Shown: positions 15,446 to 23,833 of the stretch, one piece after another
Layout of the letters: each line of letters begins with the position of its first letter
Position numbering within the stretch: the first letter of the stretch is position 1
NCBI GenBank assembly: GCA_964456445.1
Contig: CAYWBI010000042.1
Location: forward strand, 1-23,989
Length of the DNA stretch: 23,989 nt
Source: CAYWBI01 sp964456445
Lineage (GTDB): Bacteria > Calditrichota > Calditrichia > Calditrichales > J004
Reading direction: 5' to 3'
Position numbers and translations under genes: made by a program
Notes under the pieces: generated by a model
Database searches by the model: none
The model's input: only the letters and a program-made list of their open reading frames with translations
Told to the model about the DNA's origin: nothing

Positions 15446-16945
15446 ATGTTCAAGAAAATCCTTGTTGCCAACCGCGGTGAAATTGCCTTGCGTATCATCC
15501 GTACCTGTCATGAAATGGGTATAAAACCCGTGGCTGTCTATTCCGATCCCGACCGCAAAAGCCCATTTGTGTACAGCGCCTATGAAGCTTTCGCGCTTGG
15601 CGGTAAGACCTCGCAGGAAAGTTACCTGCAATGGGAAAAAATAATCGATATTGCGCAGAAATGCGGTGCGGAAGCTATTCATCCTGGTTATGGGTTTATG
15701 TCCGAGAATGCCGAATTCGCGGATGCGGTCAAGGATGCCGGGATGGTGTTTATCGGTCCAACCGCGGAGGCAATCCGAACCATGGGCAATAAAACCGCAG
15801 CCCGTAAACTGATGATTGCCCATCAGGTGCCGACCGTACCAGGTACGGAGGACGCCATAACAGATGCCGCCGCCGCCAGGCAAATTGCCCAAAAAATTGG
15901 CTATCCCGTGCTTGTCAAAGCGTCGGCCGGTGGCGGTGGTAAAGGTATGCGTCTGGTTAAAGATGACGCCGGATTTTTAGAAGCGGTAGAAGGCGCCGCA
16001 CGTGAAGCCAAAGCGGCTTTTAATGACGGTGCGGTTTATATTGAAAAATTTGTGGAAGAACCGCGGCATATCGAATTTCAGATTTTGGCCGATAATTTTG
16101 GGAATGTGATCCATCTTGGCGAAAGGGAATGCTCCATACAGCGTCGGCATCAAAAAGTAATCGAGGAAGCCCCATCATCATTGTTAGACACAGAACTTAG
16201 GCAGAAAATGGGACTTGCGGCCGTGAATGCCGCTAAGGCCTGCGCTTACAGAAATGCCGGAACAATCGAGTTTCTGGTGGATAAAAATCGTAATTTTTTC
16301 TTCCTGGAAATGAACACCCGTTTGCAGGTGGAGCACCCGGTGACCGAAATGGTAAACGGGCTTGATCTTGTGGAAGAGCAAATCCATATCGCCGCAGGTG
16401 AACAGCTGCGGATTGATCAACCTGAAAGTTTTAAGGGTCATGCCTTTGAATGCCGGTTATATGCGGAAGACGCCGAAAATAACTGGGCGCCCTCGCCGGG
16501 CGTTATTGAGTTTCTTAATGCCGCCGATGGACCCGGTATCCGGGAAGACAGCGGCGTAACCATGGGGAGCGAAATCTCTCTCTATTATGATCCGATGATC
16601 TCTAAGTTATGTGCCTGGGGCAAGGACCGCGCACAGGCCCTGGAACGTATGTTGCGCGCCTTGCGTGAATATCAAATTTCCGGGATAAAAACATCTATTC
16701 CTTTTATGATAAAAGTATTTGAACATCCGGCATTCCGTGAGGGCGCTTTTACAACCAATTTTATTCAGGAATATGGCGATGAACTTCTCGATGGCGCCGG
16801 CGAGTTTGCCGAAATTGCCGCACTGGCAGCCGTGCTTGGGCGTATGCAGGAGAAGAACACGGCGCGCTTAAACCCGGCCGATAAGGTGCAACAGCAGCCT
16901 TCCAATTGGAAAACGGTACAGCGTAAAAAAATACTGGAGTCCTGA
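15446..16945 (+). CDS. acyl-CoA carboxylase biotin carboxylase subunit (AccC/PccA-type)
   Basis: A 499-residue biotin carboxylase. It begins FKKILVANRGEIALRIIRT. The ATP-grasp domain includes KASAGGGGKGMRLV (about residues 155-168), ERECSIQRRHQKVIEEAPS and FLEMNTRLQVEHPVTE (about 287-302). It uses ATP and bicarbonate to carboxylate biotin on the carrier protein. The carrier gene follows with a TGATG overlap (stop and start share one base). The neighbouring methylmalonyl-CoA mutase genes suggest it belongs to a propionyl-CoA carboxylase or related enzyme and not to fatty-acid synthesis, but the sequence alone does not tell. No carboxyltransferase gene is in the window. The region before the ATG lacks a clear ribosome-binding site. 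Confidence 0.92.
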   Translation: MFKKILVANRGEIALRIIRTCHEMGIKPVAVYSDPDRKSPFVYSAYEAFALGGKTSQESYLQWEKIIDIAQKCGAEAIHPGYGFMSENAEFADAVKDAGMVFIGPTAEAIRTMGNKTAARKLMIAHQVPTVPGTEDAITDAAAARQIAQKIGYPVLVKASAGGGGKGMRLVKDDAGFLEAVEGAAREAKAAFNDGAVYIEKFVEEPRHIEFQILADNFGNVIHLGERECSIQRRHQKVIEEAPSSLLDTELRQKMGLAAVNAAKACAYRNAGTIEFLVDKNRNFFFLEMNTRLQVEHPVTEMVNGLDLVEEQIHIAAGEQLRIDQPESFKGHAFECRLYAEDAENNWAPSPGVIEFLNAADGPGIREDSGVTMGSEISLYYDPMISKLCAWGKDRAQALERMLRALREYQISGIKTSIPFMIKVFEHPAFREGAFTTNFIQEYGDELLDGAGEFAEIAALAAVLGRMQEKNTARLNPADKVQQQPSNWKTVQRKKILES

Positions 16946-17457
16946 TGAAAATATTTGCCCAAAGTGGAAAACAAACTTTTGAGTTTGAATGGATCGATGC
17001 CAACGGCGAAAGTTTCCTTGTTCAAAATGGTAAAAAAATATCCGCCGAACTTTTACCAATGGGTGATGGACGCTTTAGCATGATAAAAGATAATATGCCC
17101 TATATCATCAATATGAGCAAGGACGATGAGGGGTATCAGGTGCGTGTGGTTGGCGAAAGTTACCGTGTGAAAGTCGAAGATGAACGAACACGCAAGGTGA
17201 ATGAGTTGGTTAAGGCCGCGGGCGGCGCTCATGGTGAAAAAGAAATCAAGGCCCCCATTCCGGGCCTGGTTGTTAAAATTACCGCCCAGCCTGGAGATAT
17301 CATTGCAAAAGACGAACCGTTGCTGATCCTTGAAGCCATGAAAATGCAAAATATCATTAAAGCTCCGTATGCATGTGAAGTGTTGCAGATCAGTGTAAAA
17401 GAGAAAGATACGGTCAATCAGAACCAGTGCATGTTAAAAATAAAAGGTATTGAGTGA
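16945..17457 (+). CDS. biotin carboxyl carrier protein
   Basis: A 170-residue protein. The C-terminal 75 residues form a biotinyl domain with the signature EAMKMQN, biotin being attached to K133, between PIPGLVVKI and a final strand. The first 90 residues are like the linking domain of propionyl- or pyruvate-type carboxylases. It carries carboxybiotin between the biotin carboxylase and a carboxyltransferase. It overlaps the previous stop by one base, and GGAG just before supports its ATG. Together with the biotin carboxylase it matches a split version of PccA, in which both parts are usually one chain. Confidence 0.9.
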   Translation: MKIFAQSGKQTFEFEWIDANGESFLVQNGKKISAELLPMGDGRFSMIKDNMPYIINMSKDDEGYQVRVVGESYRVKVEDERTRKVNELVKAAGGAHGEKEIKAPIPGLVVKITAQPGDIIAKDEPLLILEAMKMQNIIKAPYACEVLQISVKEKDTVNQNQCMLKIKGIE

Positions 17458-17514
17458 ATAGACAATCGATGTTCATCTTCACCAAATTATGGCCTTATGG
17501 AAGATGAGGAAATA

Positions 17515-19020
17515 ATGAACAGTGAAAAAATCGATATTACAAATGATTTTGACATACCCGATGTGGCCGAATGGGAAATGGCTGCCCTGAAACTTTTGAA
17601 GGGAAAGCCGTTTAAAGAAACACTCTTTACGACGGCGGATGAAGGCATTGTTCTAAAGCCCATTTATTTTCAAAATGATTCTTCCGGGATAAACCTGGGC
17701 GCATATAAGACCCCCGGTTGGTGGGTTGCCCAGACCTTATTCTCGGCCAATGACACATTTAACAAGCATGCGCGCGATGCCGTCAAAAACGGGCAAAATG
17801 CATTGTCTATTGATCTTGACCCGGTATCCGCATACGGATTGCAACTGCCCTCTGTGCCGCACCGTTTGGGTTTTGTCCACTTAAGCCAAAATTCCGCGTT
17901 TGATTCCCTCTTTTCGGGCATCGATCTGCAGAAGATTCCGATATTGTTCGATGCCATGTTGACCGCAACGCAGATCTCTGAATGGTGGCTCGAATATCTA
18001 AAAAAACAAAGTATGAACATATCGATGGTCCGGGGCGGGTTAGGAGCGGGTCCGATTGCCGCTGCACTGCGCTACGGGGGGTTATCTGCCAATCCTGAAG
18101 AAATAATGCACACAATTGTTCCGGTTTTTCAGGCTGAAAAACGGTTGTCCGGGGTGGATGTGTTTACGATTTACTGCGATCAGATCCATAATGCGGGTGG
18201 GGACGTCATCCATGAGCTCAGCTATTTTTTGAGTACGGCCATTTTTTATATCAATACCCTCGCCGATTTAGGCATAGAACCCTCCAGGGTACTTTCAAAT
18301 ATCCGTATCCGCACGGCGATAGGGCCAAGACAATTTATGGAAATTGCCAAGTTACGTGCACTACGTATGCTTTGGGGAAATCTGTGCAGGGCTTATGAAG
18401 TTGATAAGCTGAACGGCGTCTTAAAAATTGACGCTGTTTCATCGGAGCGTTATCTGAGTTATTTTGATCCCTGGGTCAATATGCTGCGTGGTAGCAGTGC
18501 GGCCTTTACGGCCCTCGTTGGTGGATGCGATTCACTTGACGTGCTTCCTTTTGATCTGGCCCTCGGCCTTCCGGACGAATTTTCACGCAGACAGGCGCGC
18601 AACACCCAGATTATACTTGCTGAAGAGAGTAATCTGCTTAAGGTTTTGGACCCGGCTGCGGGCTCGGGATATCTTGAAAGCTTAACCCGGGATATTGCAG
18701 AAAAATCCTGGCAGCGCTTCCAGCAAATTGAAGCGGAAGGAGGCATTGTTGCCCGCATAAAAAGTGGAACTCTTCAGAAGGAAATCCAGTCCAGGGCCAG
18801 ACTGGAAGATGAAGAATATGCATCGGGCAAACGCAAAGCCATCGGTAGTAATATTTTTCCGGATCCTGGTGAGAAACGACCGGCAAAACAAACCGCACGG
18901 ATCGAAACCGGGTATCGTACTGTGACGGCTGCCTGGCCTGTGATACCCTTACGTATGGAACGAGCGTTGGAGCAATTCGAGCAAAACAAAAAGAGGGCTG
19001 CAAATGAAAAAGCATCCTGA
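17515..19020 (+). CDS. mutA: methylmalonyl-CoA mutase small subunit
   Basis: A 501-residue protein homologous to the catalytic barrel of methylmalonyl-CoA mutase but without the B12-binding DxHxxG motif, as expected for the small, non-catalytic subunit of the heterodimer. Family segments include NIRIRTAIGPRQFMEIAKLRALRMLWGNL and LPDEFSRRQARNTQIILAEES. The start is set at 17515, where AGGAA sits just upstream; an ATG at 17497 has no ribosome-binding site. The large-subunit gene starts inside its last codons (17-nt overlap), so the two are made together in equal amounts. The C-terminal 80 residues are poorly conserved, as is usual for this subunit. Confidence 0.9.
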   Translation: MNSEKIDITNDFDIPDVAEWEMAALKLLKGKPFKETLFTTADEGIVLKPIYFQNDSSGINLGAYKTPGWWVAQTLFSANDTFNKHARDAVKNGQNALSIDLDPVSAYGLQLPSVPHRLGFVHLSQNSAFDSLFSGIDLQKIPILFDAMLTATQISEWWLEYLKKQSMNISMVRGGLGAGPIAAALRYGGLSANPEEIMHTIVPVFQAEKRLSGVDVFTIYCDQIHNAGGDVIHELSYFLSTAIFYINTLADLGIEPSRVLSNIRIRTAIGPRQFMEIAKLRALRMLWGNLCRAYEVDKLNGVLKIDAVSSERYLSYFDPWVNMLRGSSAAFTALVGGCDSLDVLPFDLALGLPDEFSRRQARNTQIILAEESNLLKVLDPAAGSGYLESLTRDIAEKSWQRFQQIEAEGGIVARIKSGTLQKEIQSRARLEDEEYASGKRKAIGSNIFPDPGEKRPAKQTARIETGYRTVTAAWPVIPLRMERALEQFEQNKKRAANEKAS

Positions 19021-21136
19021 TTTTGTCCATCTCCCATTTCGGCCCCTGGCGGCAAAGTCATCCGACGGGGAGAGGCAACGGTGGTTGAGCAATGAGCAAA
19101 TCCCCATAAAAAAGATATATTCACCGCGTGATTTAAAATTTGTAAAACATGTTGGATTTAGTGCGGGAATACCCCCTTATCTGCGCGGGCCGTATGCCAC
19201 GATGTATGTCATGCGCCCCTGGACAATTCGCCAATATGCCGGTTTTTCCACGGCGGAAGAAAGCAATGCTTTTTATCGCCGCAATCTTGCCGCAGGGCAA
19301 AAAGGGTTGTCGGTGGCCTTTGATCTTGCAACCCATCGTGGGTATGATTCCGATCATCCCCGTGTTGAGGGAGATGTGGGCAAGGCGGGCGTCGCCATCG
19401 ATTCGGTACTGGATATGAAAATTCTTTTTGATCAAATTCCCCTGGATAAAATATCCGTTTCGATGACCATGAACGGGGCGGTGATACCGGTGATGGCGTT
19501 TTATATCGTGGCCGCGGAGGAACAGGGTGTTCCACTTGAAAAACTGACCGGAACAATACAAAATGATATTCTGAAAGAATATATGGTGCGCAATACCTAT
19601 ATCTATCCACCGGGCCCATCGATGCGTATCATTGGCGATATTTTTAAATACACATCCGCACACATGCCGGCCTTTAACAGCATCAGCATTTCCGGTTATC
19701 ACATGCAGGAGGCCGGGGCCACGGCAGATTTAGAGCTGGCCTATACGCTTGCCGATGGGCTTGATTATGTCCGTGCGGGTCTTGCTGCAGGGATGGATAT
19801 CGATATTTTTGCGCCACGGCTTTCCTTCTTCTGGGGCATAGGCATGAACTATTTTATGGAAATTGCCAAGATGCGCGCGGCACGCATGATATGGGCCAAA
19901 CTGATCAAACAGTTCAATCCTGCAAATCCCAAATCCATGGCGCTGCGCACGCATTCCCAAACCAGCGGATGGAGTTTGACAGAACAGGACCCCTATAATA
20001 ATGTTGTGCGCACATGCATCGAAGCCATGGCGGCGGCAATGGGACATACCCAATCCTTACATACCAACTCTCTGGATGAAGCCATCGCACTGCCTACGGA
20101 TTTTTCGGCGCGCATCGCCCGTAACACCCAATTGTTTTTGCAACAGGAAACGGATTTGTGCCGGGTAATCGATCCCTGGGGCGGTTCCTGGTATGTGGAA
20201 ACCCTTACGGACGCCCTGATGCAAAAATCCTGGCAGCATATCCGTGAAGTGGAAAAATTAGGGGGTATGGCACGGGCCATTGAAACCGGTTTGCCAAAAT
20301 TAAAGATTGAAGAAGCGGCGGCCCGGCGCCAGGCCAAAATCGATTCCGGCACGGAGTCCATTATCGGTGTGAATAAATATCGTTTGGATAAAGAAGCGCC
20401 GATGGATATTTTGGATGTGGATAATGAAGCCGCGCGCAAAACACAAATCACACGTTTAAAGGAATTACGCGCAAAACGGGATAATGGAAAAGTGCAAAGC
20501 GCCTTGCGGGCGCTTTGCAATGCCGCACGGACCACGGAGGGAAACCTGCTCGATCTTGCCGTTAAAGCGGCCCGGGAGCGGGCTAGCCTCGGTGAAATTT
20601 CAAGCGCCATGGAAAAAGTATTTGGGAGGCATCAAGCTGTGACAAAATCAATTTCCGGAGTTTACAGCTCCAATTATTCGGATAAGGGCGCCATCGAAAA
20701 AGTTGTGAAAATGGCGGATAGTTTTGATCTTAAACATGGACGCAGACCGCGTATTCTGGTTGCAAAAATGGGTCAGGATGGGCATGACCGCGGGGCTAAG
20801 GTAATTGCCACAGCTTTTGCGGACCTGGGTTTTGATGTGGATGTCGGACCGCTGTTTCAGACCCCGGCGGAGACCGCTAAACAGGCTGTTGAAAATGATG
20901 TACATATTGTGGGCATGAGTTCGCTGGCAGCCGGTCATAAAACTCTGTTACCAAAACTGGTTACAGAGCTTAAGAATTTAGGACGCGACGATATTCTCGT
21001 GGTTATAGGCGGGGTAATCCCGAAACAGGATTATGATTTTTTATATGCCCATGGCGCCACGGCTATTTTTGGACCGGGCACCGTTATCCCGGAGGCCGCA
21101 GCCATGCTTTTGGAAAAGCTGGGGCAAGAAAAGTAA
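19004..21136 (+). CDS. mutB: methylmalonyl-CoA mutase large (catalytic) subunit
   Basis: A 710-residue protein. The barrel domain (about 1-550) carries LRGPYATMYVMRPWTIRQYAG, the substrate-binding segment near residues 55-80, and SGYHMQEAGAT with the catalytic Tyr232-His233 pair. A linker leads to the B12-binding domain (about 578-705) with D592-G-H594-D-R-G597, the lower-ligand histidine motif, and later GMSSLAAGHKTL and VVIGGVIPKQDY. It converts (R)-methylmalonyl-CoA to succinyl-CoA and back by a radical mechanism using adenosylcobalamin. Length and motifs are normal. GAGGG 7 nt upstream supports the start. The barrel-to-B12 linker is encoded by a strong DNA hairpin, listed separately. Confidence 0.96.
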   Translation: MKKHPDFVHLPFRPLAAKSSDGERQRWLSNEQIPIKKIYSPRDLKFVKHVGFSAGIPPYLRGPYATMYVMRPWTIRQYAGFSTAEESNAFYRRNLAAGQKGLSVAFDLATHRGYDSDHPRVEGDVGKAGVAIDSVLDMKILFDQIPLDKISVSMTMNGAVIPVMAFYIVAAEEQGVPLEKLTGTIQNDILKEYMVRNTYIYPPGPSMRIIGDIFKYTSAHMPAFNSISISGYHMQEAGATADLELAYTLADGLDYVRAGLAAGMDIDIFAPRLSFFWGIGMNYFMEIAKMRAARMIWAKLIKQFNPANPKSMALRTHSQTSGWSLTEQDPYNNVVRTCIEAMAAAMGHTQSLHTNSLDEAIALPTDFSARIARNTQLFLQQETDLCRVIDPWGGSWYVETLTDALMQKSWQHIREVEKLGGMARAIETGLPKLKIEEAAARRQAKIDSGTESIIGVNKYRLDKEAPMDILDVDNEAARKTQITRLKELRAKRDNGKVQSALRALCNAARTTEGNLLDLAVKAARERASLGEISSAMEKVFGRHQAVTKSISGVYSSNYSDKGAIEKVVKMADSFDLKHGRRPRILVAKMGQDGHDRGAKVIATAFADLGFDVDVGPLFQTPAETAKQAVENDVHIVGMSSLAAGHKTLLPKLVTELKNLGRDDILVVIGGVIPKQDYDFLYAHGATAIFGPGTVIPEAAAMLLEKLGQEK
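20493..20519 (+). repeat. perfect 11-bp hairpin inside mutB
   Basis: TGCAAAGCGCC (20493-20503) and GGCGCTTTGCA (20509-20519) are exact complements around a TTGCG loop. It lies in the linker region, at about residue 497, between the catalytic barrel and the B12-binding domain. No T run follows, so it is not a terminator. Such a stem in coding sequence is unexpected by chance for its length and GC content. Confidence 0.75.
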
Positions 21137-21255
21137 AACTCCGGCGTCGTTCAGCTTATGATGCCATTTGGGCCTTGAAATTAAATACGTTCACCGTCTC
21201 CGTTTTATTTTTTTATCCTTCTCACGAATTGTTTTTATTGATATCTTCTGTTACC

Positions 21256-21294
21256 TTCCTGATGTTTATATTTTAAATGATTGAATATCAGGAG
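21256..21294 (+). promoter_or_regulatory. candidate hairpin masking the meaB ribosome-binding site
   Basis: TTCCTGAT (21256-21263) can pair with ATCAGGAG (21287-21294), giving seven Watson-Crick pairs and one G-U. The downstream arm contains AGGAG, the only Shine-Dalgarno-like sequence before the meaB ATG at 21312, though it lies an unusual 17 nt away. The loop of 23 nt is AT-rich. If it folds, the ribosome site would be hidden. Confidence 0.35.
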
Positions 21295-21311
21295 TATCTA
21301 CGCAAAAAACT

Positions 21312-22319
21312 ATGCCTGAAAACTCAAATGCCCCCGGCACAACCGGCCTCTATTTTGATGGAATAAAAAAAGGGGACCGGGTGGCCCTTGCCCGCGCCAT
21401 AACGCTTATCGAAAGCAATGCCGACGAACATGCGCTCTCTGCACGTCAATTAGTTAACCGTCTGTTACCGTTAAGCGGGAAATCCATCCGTGTTGGTATC
21501 ACGGGTGTACCCGGTGCAGGGAAAAGTACTTTGATCGAGTCGCTTGGATTGTACCTGATTGGCCTGGGGCATCGTGTGGCCGTTCTGGCCATCGACCCCA
21601 GCAGTAACAGAAGCGGCGGCAGCATCCTGGGCGATAAAACACGCATGGAAACTTTATCCCGTAGTAAAGACGCATTTATCCGGCCTTCACCTTCACGTGG
21701 CGCGCTGGGTGGTGTCGCGCGCAAAACCCGGGAATCTATCATACTCTGTGAAGCGGCGGGTTATGATGTGATCCTGGTGGAGACCATGGGCGTGGGCCAG
21801 GGTGAAACAGAAGTGCGCTCGATGGTGGATTTCTTTTTGTTGTTACAAATTGCCGGGGCAGGCGATGAACTACAAGGGATAAAAAAAGGGGTGATTGAAA
21901 TTGCCGACGCTATTGTAGTCAATAAGGCGGATGGCGCAAATCGTCTCGCCGCGGAAAGAACAAGCAAGGAACTGAAGACCGCCTTACACTATCTGGCGCC
22001 GGTCCAGCAGGATTGGCAACCACCGGTGCTCACTTGTTCGGCGACCGAAAACAAGGGTATCAGCGAGATATGGGCAATGATTCTCAACTATCTTGAAATA
22101 CAAAAAAAATCGGGACGTTTTTCGGAAATGCGCAGAGAACAGGAAATTTTTTGGCTGAACAAGACAGTTGAAAGAAAAGTTCTTAATCTGGTTTTAAATG
22201 ATCCGGTTGTAAAACGAAATATAAAACAGGCCGAACAGGATATCAGCAAGGGAAAAACCAATGCAACGACGGCCGCTGAATACATATTTGAATTAATCAA
22301 AAAAAATACAGGTTTATAA
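21312..22319 (+). CDS. meaB: methylmalonyl-CoA mutase-associated GTPase MeaB
   Basis: A 335-residue G3E-family GTPase. Walker A is GVPGAGKS (residues 65-72). Family segments DPSSNRSGGSILGDKTRM, RPSPSRGALGGVARKTRE, ETMGVGQGETEV and VNKADG (guanine specificity) follow in order. MeaB loads and protects the cobalamin cofactor of methylmalonyl-CoA mutase, which lies just upstream with 175 bp between, so the functional link is strong. The C-terminal region (about 265-335) is the helical dimerisation arm. No well-spaced ribosome-binding site is present (see the hairpin entry). The thioesterase gene follows directly after its stop. Confidence 0.94.
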   Translation: MPENSNAPGTTGLYFDGIKKGDRVALARAITLIESNADEHALSARQLVNRLLPLSGKSIRVGITGVPGAGKSTLIESLGLYLIGLGHRVAVLAIDPSSNRSGGSILGDKTRMETLSRSKDAFIRPSPSRGALGGVARKTRESIILCEAAGYDVILVETMGVGQGETEVRSMVDFFLLLQIAGAGDELQGIKKGVIEIADAIVVNKADGANRLAAERTSKELKTALHYLAPVQQDWQPPVLTCSATENKGISEIWAMILNYLEIQKKSGRFSEMRREQEIFWLNKTVERKVLNLVLNDPVVKRNIKQAEQDISKGKTNATTAAEYIFELIKKNTGL

Positions 22320-22832
22320 ATGCAAGAAGAAAAATCGATTCTGCAAAAAATAGCCGCTGCCGAACTGGTTACAACCCACAAAAGCCGCCACTCATTTGTT
22401 TCCGGTAATATTATCGATGATTTTATAAAGATCGAATATTATTTTGATAAATCCATTCACCGTTTTTATGCAACGGTTACCTTTGGCGAAAAGGCGATGG
22501 GCCCCCCCGGACATGTTCATGGCGGCGCCATTGCAGCGGTTTTGGATGAAGCGTTGGGCGCGGCTGCCTGGATGAACGGTCTTTACTCCATGACTGCCCG
22601 ATTGCAGATAGATTACATGGCCGCTTTACCGATTGATACACCCGTTTTTGTCGAGGCCTGGGTTGAAAAACAGGAAGGTAAAAAAGTTACCCTGAATGGC
22701 TGTTTAAAAAACACGGATGGCAAAGTGTTTAGCAAAACAAGTAGCCTATTTATAAAACAGAGCAGGGAAAAATTTAAACAAATGGGTGACATGCCGGATG
22801 ATCTGTTCATATTTGATTCGAAAATTCATTAA
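22320..22832 (+). CDS. PaaI-like hotdog-fold acyl-CoA thioesterase
   Basis: A 170-residue protein with the hotdog thioesterase pattern: GHVHGGAIAAVLDEALGAAAW (about residues 61-82), where the HGG and the following D/E are the catalytic region, then ARLQIDYMAALPIDTPVFVEAWV and KTSSLFIK. It would hydrolyse an acyl-CoA; the substrate is unknown. Its ATG directly follows the meaB stop (TAAATG), so it is cotranslated with meaB. Its place in a methylmalonyl-CoA cluster suggests clearing of propionyl-, methylmalonyl- or related CoA esters (inference). The first 35 residues are extra to the core domain. Confidence 0.8.
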   Translation: MQEEKSILQKIAAAELVTTHKSRHSFVSGNIIDDFIKIEYYFDKSIHRFYATVTFGEKAMGPPGHVHGGAIAAVLDEALGAAAWMNGLYSMTARLQIDYMAALPIDTPVFVEAWVEKQEGKKVTLNGCLKNTDGKVFSKTSSLFIKQSREKFKQMGDMPDDLFIFDSKIH

Positions 22833-22867
22833 GGTGCAGCCTGTATTTGGTTCATAAATGGTGATTG

Positions 22868-23833
22868 ATGAAATATACAGTTTATTTTTATGAGGCGTTT
22901 GAAGAAGAACAGCTTCATTTGAAAAAATATCTACCGGCAAAGATAAAAGCGGGGTTCACCTGGAAAACCATCCGGGAAGCCGGACATAAGCTCCCGCCCG
23001 CCGCCGTTATCAGCACCCGGACACAGAGCGCCATTCCACCTGAATGGGCCGGGGATATTACGGCCTTTATTTCACGCAGTACGGGATATGATCACCTTTC
23101 TGCCTATCGTGAGCAAACCGGATGTACCGCCCTGATGGGCTATTTGCCGCTTTATTGCAATCGGGCCGTGGCGGAACAGGCCTTACTGTTCTGGCTTTCC
23201 CTGATGCGAAAACTGAAGGTTCAGCTTGCTAAATTTAACGGTTTTGACCGGGATGGTCTGAGCGGAATGGAATTGACCGGAAAAACGGTGGCCGTTTATG
23301 GTGTTGGAAATATTGGTCATGAAGTGTTGGATATTGCCACATCGCTACGGATGCAGACCATTGGTGTTGATATCGTAAGACGTTTTGATGATGTAAACTA
23401 TCTGGATCCTTTTAGTGCTGCGGCGCGGGCGGATATCATCGTGGCGGCAATGAACCTTACAAAAGAGAATCAGGGTTATTTCGATGCCGGTTTTTGGCAA
23501 AATGTCAAACCAGGCGCCTTGTTTATAAATATCTCCCGGGGGGAACTGGCCCCGACAACGCATCTTCTGAATGCACTTCAGCAGGGTATCCTTGCCGGAC
23601 TGGCCATTGATGTCTTTGATGCGGAAAAAGATGTAGCTGCATATTTACGTGATGGCGTAAACAGCGATCATCCACAGGTGCAAGCCTTGCTGAAACTTCA
23701 GGATCGGGATGATGTGATCCTGACGCCGCATAATGCCTTTAACACGATTGAATCGGTTGAACGGAAATCGGAACAGACGGTAAGGCAGCTTATCTCTTTT
23801 TTAGAAACAGGCCAATTGATCTGGCCGGTATAA
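22868..23833 (+). CDS. D-isomer-specific 2-hydroxyacid dehydrogenase
   Basis: A 321-residue NAD-dependent dehydrogenase. The Rossmann motif is G145-V-G-N-I-G150 (GKTVAVYGVGNIGHEVLD), and the D-2-hydroxyacid dehydrogenase catalytic set is R224 (ISRGEL), E253 (VFDAE) and H288 (TPHNAF). It interconverts 2-ketoacids and D-2-hydroxyacids such as D-lactate; the substrate is not clear. The N-terminal domain is divergent. The ATG at 22868 is used; a TTG at 22865 immediately precedes it in frame and would add one residue. The gap to the thioesterase is 35 bp, so they may share a transcript. Confidence 0.85.
   Translation: MKYTVYFYEAFEEEQLHLKKYLPAKIKAGFTWKTIREAGHKLPPAAVISTRTQSAIPPEWAGDITAFISRSTGYDHLSAYREQTGCTALMGYLPLYCNRAVAEQALLFWLSLMRKLKVQLAKFNGFDRDGLSGMELTGKTVAVYGVGNIGHEVLDIATSLRMQTIGVDIVRRFDDVNYLDPFSAAARADIIVAAMNLTKENQGYFDAGFWQNVKPGALFINISRGELAPTTHLLNALQQGILAGLAIDVFDAEKDVAAYLRDGVNSDHPQVQALLKLQDRDDVILTPHNAFNTIESVERKSEQTVRQLISFLETGQLIWPV

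Noticed and set aside
21137..21311. A cobalamin riboswitch upstream of meaB
   Set aside because: The 175-bp gap is AT-rich and shows only a simple hairpin; no B12-box-like conserved core was seen.
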